A stretch of 64,000 nucleotides of DNA from Spiroplasma melliferum. Its GTDB lineage: Bacteria > Bacillota_I > Bacilli_A > Mycoplasmatales > Mycoplasmataceae. This document shows positions 40,966-52,775 of the stretch, piece by piece; within the stretch, counting starts at the first letter, position 1; every line of letters starts with the position of its first letter. Position numbers and translations under genes: made by a program. Location of the stretch: assembly GCA_005222125.1 (NCBI GenBank), contig CP029202.1, positions 248,001 through 312,000 of the forward strand, read 5' to 3'. The notes beneath the pieces were generated by a model. The model worked only from the letters and a program-made list of their open reading frames with translations, was not told where the DNA came from and searched no databases.

Positions 40966-42414
40966 ATGGAAAAAGAACAAACTATTTTGATTGAAAATAA
41001 TATTAAGTTACTATTAGGACCACACGATCGCCCAAAAAGTTTTTTTCAATGATCAATTTTAGCATTACAACATGTTTTTGCTATGTTTGGTTCAACGGTG
41101 TTAGTACCATTAATTATTAATCAAACGGCTGGAGTTGAAGTTATGAACATTGCAATGGCCTTGTTTTGTTCAGGAGTTGGAACATTAATTTATATTGCAA
41201 TTACTGCCGCAAAAGTACCAATGTATTTGGGAAGTTCGTTTGCATATATGGGGGCAATGGGAGTGTGTTATCCTTTATATGGCAATGCGGTTTTTATTGC
41301 CGTAATGATGGTTGGTGTTATTTATATCACTTTTGGAATATTAGTATATTTTATTGGTAATAAATTTTTAGAACGAATTTTACCAGCCGTAATTGTTGGA
41401 CCACTAATTATTATTATTGGAATGTCAGTTGCACCGAGTGCAATTAATAATGCTGGTTTTAATCCAGATGCTTGAAAACAACCTTATTCACATTGAATTG
41501 GGATTGGAATTGCTGTTTTTACATTTTTAATAACAGCAATTATTGCTTTAAAATGTAAAGGATTTGCTAAGGTAGTTCCAGTCATTATTGGTGTTGTTGC
41601 AGGATATTTATTATGTGTAATTCTTCATTTTGCAATTGGAACAGAATATCAAATTTTAGATACATCAAAAATTACCGACCCAAGTCAGTGACAATGATAT
41701 CCATCATTTAAAAAAATTTGAGATTTAAAAGCAAGTAATATTGGACCAGCTATTTTAGCAATTAGTCCCTTGGCAATTATTGCTATTGCTGAACATATTG
41801 GTGATCATATTAGTATGGGCCAAATGACAGGGAAAAATTTTGTTAAAGATCCTGGAATGCATCGAACATTAATTGCTGATGGAGTTTCCATTATTTTTGA
41901 TGGTTTAGTTGGTGGACCAGCAAATACAACATATGGAGAAAATGCTTCAGTCGTTGGAATGACACGAATTGCTTCAGTATGAGTAACAGGGTTGGCTGCC
42001 TTATTTGCAATTGGATTATCATTTATTGCTCCAGTTAATCAATTAGTACAAATGTTGCCAGCACCAGTAATGGGTGGCATTAGTATGATTATGTTTGGTT
42101 TAATTGCTACAAACGGAATTCGAGTGTTAATTAATAATCAAATTGATTATACAAATATGAAAAATGTTTTTGTAACAGCAATTATGTTAGTGTTAGGTTT
42201 AGGAGGTGCAATTTTTAATTTTAATTTAGGAACTGGTAATTTACAATTTACAGGTGTGGCACTAGCAGCATTTGCTGGAATTTTCTTAAATTTATTACTA
42301 CCAGATCATCAAAATAATGGTTTTCAATGTTGGAAAAAATTAAAATTATTTATTAAAACACAAAAAGAGCAAAAAAGGGAAAAAAAGAGAGCAAAAAAAA
42401 GAAAAAATAAATAA
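40966..42414 (+). CDS. uraA: uracil permease, NCS2 family
   Basis: 482-residue proton-coupled nucleobase transporter with about 14 hydrophobic segments. The N-terminal segment has ILALQHVFAMFGSTVLVPLI. The substrate-site residues are in AIAEHIGDHISMG (Glu and His equivalents of UraA) and GGPANTTYGENASVVG (second Glu). Trp residues are often TGA. The last 35 residues are a Lys/Arg/Glu-rich cytoplasmic tail. AAAGGAGAA precedes the start. Uracil is the most likely substrate by motif; xanthine is less so. Confidence 0.92.
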
Positions 42415-42451
42415 TGCGAGTAAAATAAAAATGCATTTTACTCACATTATT
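42410..42451 (+). terminator. hairpin after the uracil permease gene
   Basis: AATAATGCGAGTAAAAT pairs with ATTTTACTCACATTATT around eight bases, one mismatch. No T run follows, so it may end transcription weakly or protect the 3' end. Confidence 0.65.
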
Positions 42452-42568
42452 ATGAAGGTTTATTTTGATGTTTTTATTAATTTTAGTTGCAAATAATAAA
42501 CTTTTATAGAATAATTATTAAAGAATAATTTGGTTTGTTAATTTTGAAATTTAAGGAAGTGATGAGTA

Positions 42569-45535
42569 GTGTTATTTTTAAAAAAATTAGAGGCATTTGG
42601 TTTTAAATCATTTGCTGATCCATTAACAGTTAATTTTGATCATGAAATGATAGGAATTGTCGGACCAAATGGGAGCGGAAAATCCAATATTAATGATGCA
42701 ATTCGTTGATGTTTAGGAGAACAATCAATTAAATCACTTCGTGGAAATAATAGTGAAGATGTTATTTTTAATGGTTCAGAAACAAAACAAGCATTAAATA
42801 TGGCCGAGGTTAAACTAATTTTTGATAATACAAACCGGATTTTTGCAATGGACTATGACGAAATTGAAATTATTCGTCGTGTTTTTCGAGGAACTGGTGA
42901 AAATGAATATTTTATTAATAAACAACGAGTTCGTTTAAAAGACATTCAGGATTTTGCGATGGATAGTGGCTTAACAAAATCATCATTAGCAATTATTTCG
43001 CAAGGAAACATTAATGCTTTTGCAGAAGCAAAACCATTAGAACGACGTGCTTTATTTGAAGAAGCTGCTGGAGTTGCAAAGTATAAACGCCGCAAATTGG
43101 AAGCTTTAAAAAAACTAGACCGTTCAAATGAAAATTTAGCGCGTTTAAAAGATATTTTGAATGAAATTGAACGAAAATTACCAAGTTTAAAACGTCAAAG
43201 TGAAAAAGCAATCAAATATACAACATTGAAAGACAAATTAAATCAAATTGAATTAGCGGTTTTAGTAAAAGATATTACTTTTTTTAATGACAAATTATTA
43301 GAATTACGTTTGCAGCAGAAAAAAATTATTAGTACGAAACAAGATGCTGATCGAGAATTAAAAAACAAGGAAATTGAATATAATGAATTAAGCAAAGAAA
43401 ATTTTAATTTGGATAGCAAAATTAATGTCTTAACTAAAGAATTTCAAAGTTTAGTTTCAGAAATTAGTGATTTGAAAGTACATAAAATTGAATTAGATAA
43501 CAAAGAAGCAGCCTTAAAAATGTCTAATAATGATATTACTATTACTAATATGGTTAATGATTATAATGAGTTAACTGTTAATTTACAAAATGAACGGGAA
43601 AAATTGACGACATTAGAAACACAGCAACAAGAATATCGTGCGCAACGTGAAGCTTTTAATACAAAGCAAGCTGTGTTAAATGAACAATTAGGAGCAATTA
43701 ATAAAACCATTATTCGCTTAGAAAGTGAATTAGAACGTGCTCAACATAATCTTGAAAATCAAGATAATTTACATGAAGGGGTTAAAAATATTATTAACAA
43801 TAAGACCGTTCTGCCTGGAATTATGGGATTAGTTCAAGATATTATTAATGTTGATGAAAAATATGAGCAAGCGATTGTAACTGCTTTAAGTGGGCGTTTA
43901 CAAGATATTTTAGTTAAAAATGTTGATAGTGCAAAACGAGCAATTTCATATTTAAAACAAAACCGTGCTGGACGAGCAACATTTATTCCGTTAGATGTAA
44001 TTTCGCCCCGTTATCTTAACAGTGATGAAGAATTTGTGATTAAATCAGTGCAAGGATATTTAGGATTAGGAAATAGTTTAGTTAAAGTAAAAAAAGAGTT
44101 TCGAATTGCAGTTGATTACTTGTTAAGCCGGTATTTAATTTGTACTGATTTTGATAGTGCGCAGGAAATTGGAAAATTAACAAAGTATCGCTATAACATT
44201 GTTACCTTAGATGGAGAAATAGTTCGCCCGCAGGGAGCTGTTACAGGGGGTTCACGTCGAACACGAATGACAATTGTTAATCCAGAAAAGGAATTAAGAG
44301 TTCTTAATGAAAAATTAGCAATGCGAACTGAAGAACATCATCATGTATTAAAACAATTAAATATGCTTCGACGCCAATTAGATGAAATTAATGAAGTTAT
44401 TGCTGAAAATCAAGCTTCAATTGGAGCAGGAAAACGACAAATTGAAATTATTATGTATGACCAAACGAAATTGCAAAATGAATATCAGTTACTAACAGCA
44501 AAAAATATTGATGAAACAAAAATAGTTGAAAATAAAGCAGTACTTAATATTGTGGATCAAATTAAACAAAAAGAACTTTTAAAAACAAAAATTGAACAAC
44601 AATTAAATGTTGCACGCAGTTTGAAAGATAAACAGTCATTAGCAATTAATGAACTTAATAATCAAATTGCTGAAAAACGATATTATATTTCAGCTTTACA
44701 AGAACAAATTAGCAAAATGAATACTGATGTATCAATTATTAATGTTAAGATTCAACAAAATCTAACAAGACTAACAGAAGAATATCAAATGACATATGAT
44801 CATGCTAAAACGTTGGAATTAAAGGTAATTGATAATGAAGATTTAATTCGTGATGAAATTAAGCAGTTACGAAGTGATTTAGCTCAAATTGGAAATGTTA
44901 ATTTAGAAGCAATTGAAGAATATAAAGAAGAAGATGCTCGTTTTCAATTTATGAATAATGAATATAACGATGCAAATGATTCAGTTAAAAATTTATTAAA
45001 GTCAATTGATGAGATGGATAGTATTATGAAAGAACAATTTGATAAAACAATTAAGGAGGTTAATGAGAATTTACCATCCACCTTTGAAGTATTATTTGGT
45101 GGTGGTTCAGCACGAATCATTTATACTGAGCCAGAAAATTTATTAGAAACAGGGGTTGATATTAAAGTATCGCCACCAGGGAAAAATATTACTAACTTAA
45201 ATTTATTATCTGGAGGAGAAAAATCATTGGTTGCTCTATCAGTTCTTTTTGCGATTTTAAAAGTACGACCAATTCCATTAGTAATTTTAGATGAAGCAGA
45301 AGCACCATTAGATCCAGCTAATGTTGAACGATTTGCTAAGTATATTCGTAGTTTTGTTGAAACCACTCAATTTATTGTTGTTACCCATCGAGTTGGGACA
45401 ATGGAACATTGTGATGTATTATATGGGGCAACAATGCAACAAAAAGGTGTCACAAAAATTGTTGGAATTAAATTACAACAAGCGGCAGAAATGATTAAAG
45501 AATTTGAAAATAAACTTGAAAATAAAAAAGCATAA
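42569..45535 (+). CDS. smc: chromosome partition protein SMC
   Basis: ATP-driven loop-extruding condensin subunit. The 988-residue product starts at GTG (AAGGAAGTGA upstream) with MLFLKKLEAFGFKSFADPL. Walker A is GPNGSGKS (about 32-39), followed by a coiled coil, the hinge (about 405-560, with NNKTVLPGIMGLVQDIIN), the returning coiled coil, then LSGGEKSLVALS (about 880) and Walker B LVILDEAEAPLD. The first part is hidden by a TGA Trp (IRWCLGEQS). Length is within the family range, slightly short in the arms. Confidence 0.96.
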
Positions 45536-45559
45536 ATTATTTATGATTTTTTATTTTTT

Positions 45560-45568
45560 TGATACAAT
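45560..45568 (+). promoter_or_regulatory. extended -10 promoter of the pst operon
   Basis: TG-A-TACAAT after a T-rich run, about 60 bases before pstS. No Pho-box-like repeat is visible. Confidence 0.5.
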
Positions 45569-45628
45569 TAATACAAATAAGTTTTAAAGGATAAAACCAT
45601 TTACTAAAAAGGGGAGGAAACTTAACGA

Positions 45629-46951
45629 ATGAAGCCAAACGAATCTACTAAGGCTACTGAGGAAAAGAAAGAAAAAAAGCATTTTCTTAAGAGTTTAGTA
45701 GGAGAGATTAGCCATCATAAAATGTTTACTTTAGTTGGTTCTGCTTTGGTATTAGTAATATCAATTATTATTTGAACAATTGCATCGGCGAGTAATGTAA
45801 TTGTTGCTGGAGGAAGTACATCAGTTGCCCAAGTAATGGCAAATATTACGGAACAATATAAACGTGATAACAAAGAAGATATTTTATATAATTCATTAGG
45901 AAGTGCTGCTGCCCTAGTTGGCGTAAAAAATGGTAGTTATGCTTTTGGTTTTTTATCAAAAGATGTTAATTCAACGCCTAAAGCAGGAGATAACCGTGCG
46001 AATGCTCAACAACTATGAGCAGAGTATCATACTGGTCGTTTTGTTTTTGCCCGTGATTATATTATCTTGGTATATCATTTACCAAATGGTTGTCAAATTA
46101 ATCCACAACAAGATTCCTTACAATTCAAAAGTTTTTTTGGTGGAGAAGGAACTGAATTAATTCGCAAAATTTATACCGATCCAACTTTTACTTGACAACA
46201 AGCCTTTGGGTCGCAATTAGTTTGCAGTAGTGGCAGCAATAAATTTTATACTTTAACACGTGAGTCTGGAAGTGGGACAAGAGATTTTTTTGAATCAGCA
46301 GTAATTAAAAGCAAAAAATATGAAACAAATCAAGTAGCTTCATCAAATGGTTCAATGTATCAAGCAATTTCAACTACTCCTGGTTCAATTGGTTATATTT
46401 CTTTTTCATATATTAAAAGAATTATTATCAATGAAGATTTAGGGGCAAAAGCAATTGCTAGTGTTATTAGCAAAGGAAGTGCTAAACCAGAGTTACCATA
46501 TAAAGTTGTTAATAATAATTATGAATTTAATCCGGCTTATTCTTTAACAAGACCCTTTACTGGAATTATTAATTATGAAGGAAAGCAATTCAATCGTGCC
46601 TTATCATTTATTGCGTGAATGCTAGATCCATTACCATATTCAAAAACAAAACCAAAACTACGAAATGGGGAAGTTAATCCTTATTATGACCCAGATTTTA
46701 TTTTAAGTCCACATGATGCTGCATATTGATATATTGAAGAAGGTGAAGAACCATTATCATTTGATGATTTTTTCTTCCGAAAGTATAATAATAATACAAC
46801 ATTTGCAAAAAGCGGGAAAACAACTGAAGATGAAAAAACACCTTGAAATTTTAAATCAGATTATAAGAGCATTTGAGATATTATTGTGGAAAAATTTCCC
46901 ACAAAATATCAAGCATATTTTGAATATGAATATAATGGAATGGAGAATTAA
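45629..46951 (+). CDS. pstS: phosphate-binding protein PstS, membrane-anchored by an N-terminal helix
   Basis: Periplasm-facing phosphate receptor of the Pst ABC importer. The 440-residue product has a charged cytoplasmic start (KATEEKKEKKHF), one membrane helix (about 34-54), and then the binding domain beginning NVIVAGGSTSVAQVM, with the second phosphate-loop TRESGSGTRDFFE. There is no lipobox Cys, so it is held by an uncleaved signal anchor instead of lipid. TGA Trp codons interrupt it four times. GGGGAGGA lies before the start. First gene of pstS-pstCA-pstB-phoU. Confidence 0.93.
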
Positions 46952-46953
46952 CT

Positions 46954-49044
46954 ATGGCGAAGAAAGAAGTCACGAAAGAAAAACAACCGTTTTCCCAAAA
47001 AATAGCATTATGAAAAATTCGTTTTGCAAATAATTTTCGTGGGCGAAAACAAATTATTGATTTCACCTCAAAAATTGTTATTTATTGTTTTGCAATTTTA
47101 ACAATTTTAATTTTATTGACTTTAGTTGGATTTATTATTTATAAATCAATTTATTTTTTTCAACATTATCCTGGTGGTTTTTGAGGCTTTTTATCGGGTA
47201 ATACTTGAAATGCTAATAACAGTCAATTTGGAATTTGACGAATTATTATTGCAACATTTTTTGTCTTATTAATTGCTTTACTATTTGCAATTCCATTAAC
47301 TATTTTTTCATCATTATATATTTCAGAGTATTTAAGTCCAAGGATTAAACGTAAAGTAATTGGCATTATTCAATTGCTAGCTGGAATTCCTTCTGTTGTT
47401 TTTGGATTATTTGCCTTAGCAATTTTAGGACCCCTTTTTATGTTGATGGGAGCTCCCTCAACCTCAAACTTATTAGTAACATCAATTACCTTAGCTTTTA
47501 TGGGTTTACCAATTATGATTTCATTATCAATCAATGCTTTAGAAAATGTTCCTGATTCATATCGATTTGGTTCGTTAGCATTAGGATTAAGTAAAACCCA
47601 TACAACTTATCGTATTGTTTTACGTTCAGCTTGATTTAAAATTATTACTGCCATTATGATGGGAGTTGCACGGATCATTGGAGAAACAATGGCGGTGATG
47701 ATGATTGCTGGAAATGCACCAGATGGCTTAAAACTTGGAAATGGTTTTATTAATTTTATTTTTTCATCAATAGCAACTTTAGCATCAACAATTGGATTAG
47801 AAATGCTAGAAAATTCCGGACCAATGCATGAATCAGCATTATATGCAATTGGACTAGTATTATTTATTATTGTTTGTATTATTAATATTTTTATTATTTC
47901 ATCACAAGCGTTTCATAATCGAAAACGAAACTATCATTCTCGAAAAACAACAAAAGGTTTACGATTAAGTAAATCATATAATGCTAATAAAATTAATAAA
48001 TTATTTTATGAACATATTGAAAAAACAAGAGGATTAAAAAAGTTTAAAGATGGACTTGGAATGTTCCTTTTAATCTCTTCAACTGTAATTGTCGTATCAT
48101 TTACATTAGTTATTTTAGCCACAATTATTTGAAAAGGATTATTTGGAATGGTATGAAGTGATTTAATTTCAACATCAACTTTTGATGGTGGAGCAGGAAT
48201 TCTTTCAACATTTTTAGTTACTCTGTTATTAGTAATTTGTTCAATAATTTTTGCGATACCGCTATCATTAATGGTTGCCATTTATTTAAATGAGTATGCC
48301 CGCCAAAATAGTATTTTTGCAAAAGTAGTTCGTTTTGCAATTGATGTTTTATCATCAACACCAAGTATTATTTATGGAACTTTTGGATTAGCTTTCTTTA
48401 TTGGTGTTTGTCATTTACCATTATCCATTTTAAGTTCTGGTTTAACATTAACAATTGTTATTTTACCAATTATGATTCGTAGTATTGAAGATGCTTTATC
48501 AGGTGTTGAAAACTCATTGCGACATGCATCGTTAGCATTGGGAGCTAACAAAACAGCAACAACATTGAAAGTTGTGTTGCCTAATGCAATGCCAGGTATT
48601 ATTACAGCAATTATTTTAGCAATTGGCCGTGTTATTGGTGAATCAGCCCCAGTTTATTTAACATTAGGAACAGCGGTGCGGTTACCAATTGCTGGTTTTA
48701 TGTCACCAGGGGCAAGTATGACAACCCAAATTTTAATGCTATCAAAAGAAGGAGCAACAGCAGGAGCAATGCGAATTATGTTTGAATTAGCTTTTGCAAT
48801 TATGGTTTTGATTTGATTATCAAATAGTTTAGCACATATTTTAGGAAAGAAATTTGCACCAAACTATGTTAATATTGGATTTAAAGCAAAATGAAAAAAT
48901 CGCATTAATAACTTAAAATTCTTCTTTTCAAAAGAGAATTATCTTCATCAAAAACAAAGTTTTAATAATTTTTGAAAAAAAATTTTACCAAAGAAAAAAC
49001 AACGCCATGAAAAAAATAAAACAAAGAAGAAGGGAGAAAAATAA
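46954..49044 (+). CDS. pstCA: phosphate ABC transporter permease, PstC-PstA fusion
   Basis: 696 residues holding both permease subunits in one chain. The first half (about 40-330) is PstC-like with LLAGIPSVVFGLFALAIL and VARIIGETMAVMMIAG; the second (about 365-640) is PstA-like with DVLSSTPSIIYGTFGLAFF and GRVIGESAPVYLTLGTA. Each half has about six membrane helices and one binding-protein-dependent transport loop with a conserved Glu/Gly (EAA-like) segment. The two are joined by a basic loop; the C-terminus is a basic tail ending KKKGEK. Fused Pst permeases are known from mycoplasmas. Overlaps pstB by one base. Confidence 0.93.
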
Positions 49045-49853
49045 TGGACCCAAAAGTAATTATTAAGAATCCAACATTTGATTCATCAGATAATAATCCA
49101 GATTTAATTACGGTTAAAAATGTTGACTTTTTTTACAAAGGAAACAAACAGGCGCTTTTTAATATTTCAATGAAAATTAAAGAACATACTGTTACTGCTT
49201 TTATTGGTTCATCGGGATCGGGAAAATCAACATTGCTGCGCTTATTTAATCGAATGAATGATGTTGAACCAAAGTCAGTTTTTAAAGGCGAAATTTTAAT
49301 TAATGGAAAGGATATTTATAGTCCTGAAACAGATATTGTTAAATTACGAACAGATATTGGAATGGTATTTCAAAAACCTTCACCATTTCCAATGTCAATT
49401 TATGATAATGTTGCTTATGGGCCACGGAATCAAGGGGTTCGTGATCGAAAATTAGTTAATAGTATTGTTGTTGAAAGTTTAAAACGAGCAGCATTATGAG
49501 ATGAAGTAAAAGATAATTTACGAGATTCTGCTTTTGCATTATCAGGGGGGCAACAACAACGTTTATGTATTGCCCGGGCAATTGCAATGAAACCGAAAAT
49601 TTTATTAATGGATGAACCAACTAGTGCGTTAGACCCAATTTCGACATCAAAAATTGAAGAATTAATTACCCAACTAAAAAAAGATTTTACAATTGTTTTA
49701 GTAACACATCATATGCAACAAGCAGCACGAGTTGCTGATTATACAGCTTTTTTTGCAAAAGGGAAATTAATTGAATATAATAAAACTAAGATTATTTTCT
49801 CTCGTCCGGCTAATAAAAAAACAGAAGATTATATTACTGGGCGTTTTGAGTAA
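49044..49853 (+). CDS. pstB: phosphate ABC transporter ATP-binding protein PstB
   Basis: ATPase of the Pst importer. The 269-residue product has Walker [10 protein letters not shown] (about 54-62), Q-loop [17 protein letters not shown] (the PFP segment is PstB-specific), signature LSGGQQQRL, Walker [12 protein letters not shown] and switch His in VTHHMQQA. One TGA Trp. Starts on the last base of pstCA. Confidence 0.97.
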
Positions 49854-49873
49854 TGAAAGGAGGGTGACAAAAT

Positions 49874-50533
49874 ATGAGCATAAAAATTGAAAATGATTTA
49901 GCACAAACAAAACAAATGATTATTGATATGATTGCGATGACAAAAAATCAATATGATGATATGGTTAAATGTTTAGAAACAAATGACACTGAGCTTGGTC
50001 AAAGTGTTATTTCCGCTGATGAAACAATTAATAAAATGCAAGAAGCTTTCATTGAAGTTTCATTATGAAAAATTGCAAAACAACAAATGGTTGCAAAAGA
50101 TTTACGCCGAATAGTTGGTTTCATTTTGATTGTCAAGGAAGTTGAACGAATTGCAGATTATGCAAAAAGTATTTGTCGTTATTATATCAAATATAAACCT
50201 TCAACAAAGTTAATTAATTTTTTAAAAAAATTAGTTGCAAAAGTCATTGAAATGTTAACAGAGGTATCAAATATTTTTGAAGAAGAGCGAATTGAATCAG
50301 CATATAATATTTTAAAATATGATACTGAATTAGATAAGATTTATAAAGTTGAAAATGATGCTTTAATTGAAAAAATTCGTGAAGCAAAATCAAAAGAAGA
50401 AATTAAAGTTATTACTTTAACAATGCAACAATTACGTTCAATTGAACGTGCCGGAACACATATCATTAATATTGCTGAAACATTAATTTATATTATTGAA
50501 GGAAAAATTTATGATTTTGAATTACCAATTTAA
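49874..50533 (+). CDS. phoU: phosphate transport regulator PhoU
   Basis: 219-residue helical-bundle protein with two PhoU repeats, LVKEVERIADYAKSI-like in each (EVERIADYAKSIC near 88 and SIERAGTHIINIAE near 190; E/DXXXD metal motifs). In other bacteria it restrains Pst and signals phosphate status. AAAGGAGGGTGA precedes the start, 20 bases after pstB. No PhoR/PhoB pair is seen here. Confidence 0.93.
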
Positions 50534-50562
50534 TATGGTCTTCATTATGAAGATCATTTTTA
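50534..50562 (+). terminator. intrinsic terminator of the pst operon
   Basis: ATGGTCTTC, loop ATTAT, GAAGATCAT (one G-U pair) then TTTTTA. Begins at the phoU stop. Confidence 0.85.
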
Positions 50563-50710
50563 ATGCAAAATTATAAATGAACTTGTGGGTGTACCAAAAT
50601 CATATTAATATGATTAAAATTATTGTTAAATATTTAAAAATAAAAGTATAATTTATAATGGATATAAAAAAATAAAGAAGGTGACAAGAAAATATGAAAA
50701 TCTGGAATAA

Positions 50711-50893
50711 ATGCAAAAAAATATTGAAAATGAAGAATCACGTTTAACGGGATCGTTAATAGGAAATGGACAAATTGACAATTTTTGTAAAGATTGTCTT
50801 GAGCGAAGAAGAAAATGATATTGAATTATAGTTGGTATTGCAATTATTGTTTTACTATTACTAATTATTTTAAGTATACATAAGATTATATAG
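50711..50893 (+). CDS. possible small membrane protein, maybe a frameshift remnant
   Basis: 60 residues (MQKNIENEESRLTGSLIGNG, then FCKDCLERRRKWYWIIVGIA and a Leu/Ile-rich end): one CXXC, a basic patch, then a membrane helix of about 22 residues, with two TGA Trp. It has no ribosome-binding site of its own. A good site (AAGAAGGTGA, 50676-50685) instead serves a start at 50694 in another frame that stops after 17 codons, so a single-base change could have broken a somewhat longer gene. The remaining sequence between the pst terminator and pgcA (50563-51057) holds no other supported gene. Confidence 0.4.
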
Positions 50894-50987
50894 ATTACAT
50901 ATTTCATTGAATAATATGAAAACAATAAAATGACTAACATCAAGATAGAAAAATTCACAATATAAGGTGAAAAATGTTGGTTGAAGA

Positions 50988-51028
50988 GAACAAGGTTATA
51001 TTTATGGTCAAACCCAAAAACCTTGTTC
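50988..51028 (+). repeat. inverted repeat before pgcA
   Basis: GAACAAGGTT and AACCTTGTTC, perfect ten-base arms with a 21-base loop. No T run follows, so it is a regulatory or mRNA-stability element or a weak terminator. It lies 30 bases before the pgcA start. Confidence 0.55.
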
Positions 51029-51057
51029 CTTGTTAAAAAAATAAAAGGAGAATTAAG

Positions 51058-52734
51058 ATGTCATATTTAGATAATTTAAATTTATGAAAAAATGCTAAAA
51101 ATTTAGATCCAACGTTAGCCACTGAATTTCAACAAATGTCTGAAGCAGATTTAATTGCTGCTTTTTCAGATGATTTAGAATTTGGAACCGCTGGATTACG
51201 AGGTTTATTAGGACCAGGAACCGGAAAAATGAATTTATATACAATTCGGAGAGCAACATTGGCTTTTATGCAGTATTTAAAAACAATTTATTCTGAGACA
51301 GATTTAAAAACAAAAGGAATCGTAATTGGACATGATAACCGTCATTTTTCAGCTGAGTTTGCGCAAGAAGTAGCAAATATTTTTGCTAGTAATAATATTA
51401 AAGCAATTTTATTTGCGAATAATGACCTTCGGCCAACACCAATGGTTTCATATACCATTCGTAAAATAAAAGCGGCAGCGGGTGTTATTATTACGGCAAG
51501 TCATAATTCACGTGAATATAATGGTTATAAAATTTATGATCATAATGGTTCACAATTTTTGCCAGTTGCGACCGATATTATTGGTGAAAATTACTTAAAA
51601 ATTAAAGAAGAAGTTTTTACTTTAACTTTAAACCCAAATTCAACTTTAATTACATATGTTGCAAAAGAGGTTGAGGATAATTATGTTAGTGATGTTAAAG
51701 CAATGCAGTTTTATCCAAATCAAAAACGTAATATTAAGATTGTTTTTTCTAATTTGCACGGAACAAGTAAAGAATGAACACCACGAATTTTAGAAGAATG
51801 TGGTTATGATGTCACGATTGTAGAAGAGCAATTTGACAATGACCCTAATTTTACTTTTGCACCTAATCCAAATCCAGAATTAACAGAATGTTATGATTTA
51901 GCATTAAAATATGCGAAAAAAGTTAATGCTGACGTTATCATTTTAAATGACCCTGATGCTGATCGGTTAGGAATTGGTGTTAAAATCAAGGACAATGAGT
52001 ATTATTTAATGACTGGTAATGAAACAGCTCCGGTATTAATTGAATATTTGTTTTCTCATTATCAACGTCAAAAAACATTACCTAAGAATGGGGTTATGTA
52101 TAATACCTTTGTTACTGGTAATTTATCAGATAAAGTTGCTGAAGGTTATGGTGTTCAAGTTATTAAAACATTAACTGGTTTTAAATGAATTGGTGATCAA
52201 ATGAGCAAAGCATCAGCTAAAGGATTACAATTTTTATTTGGATTTGAAGAAGCATATGGTTATGTTTTAAAAGACATTACTCGTGATAAAGATGGAATTC
52301 AATCGTCATTAGTCTTAGCAGAAGCTTGCTGATATTATCATAATCAAGGAAAAACATTATATGATGTTTTAGTTGAACAATATAATAAATTTGGTTATTT
52401 TTATTGTAAAACAGTTAATTTAGTTCGTGATGGAATTGATGGTAAAAAAGTTATTAATAATATGTTAAAAAAATTGCGACAAGAAACAATTACTAGTTTG
52501 AATAAAATTAAATGTATTAAGAAAGAAGATTATTTGAATGGCTTGTATGAAATGCCAGGACAAGACTTATTAAAGTTTTATTTTGCAGATGGTAGTTGAT
52601 TTGCAGTTCGGGCAAGTGGAACAGAACCAAAAATAAAATTCTATTTTGTTTGTGTTGATAAAACAAATGAAGAAGCAAAAAGAAAAATGGAAGCAATGTA
52701 CCAAGAATTAGAAACTAATTATTTAAAAGAATAA
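51058..52734 (+). CDS. pgcA: phosphoglucomutase/phosphomannomutase
   Basis: Alpha-D-phosphohexomutase interconverting sugar 1- and 6-phosphates. The 558-residue product has the N-terminal EFGTAGLRG, the catalytic Ser in ITASHNSREYNGYK (about 144-157), the Mg loop NDPDADRLG (about 297-305), the sugar-binding GFEEAYGYV, and the C-terminal phosphate loop RASGTEPKIKFY. Long form as in B. subtilis PgcA. Six TGA Trp codons. AAAGGAGAAT precedes the start. Probable roles: glycolipid or polysaccharide precursors, or salvage of sugar phosphates made by DeoD. Confidence 0.93.
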
Positions 52735-52775
52735 AAGTTATGCTAATATATAGTTAGAAAATAGGGGGTTTTGGT

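Noticed and set aside
42452-42568. Possible regulatory hairpin (AATTATT-AAAG-AATAATT) before smc
   Set aside because: Short and AT-only; expected by chance in this composition.
50653-50958. 101-codon minus-strand frame between phoU and pgcA
   Set aside because: Low-complexity hydrophobic translation of AT-rich sequence, with no ribosome-binding site and antisense to the better-supported small membrane frame.
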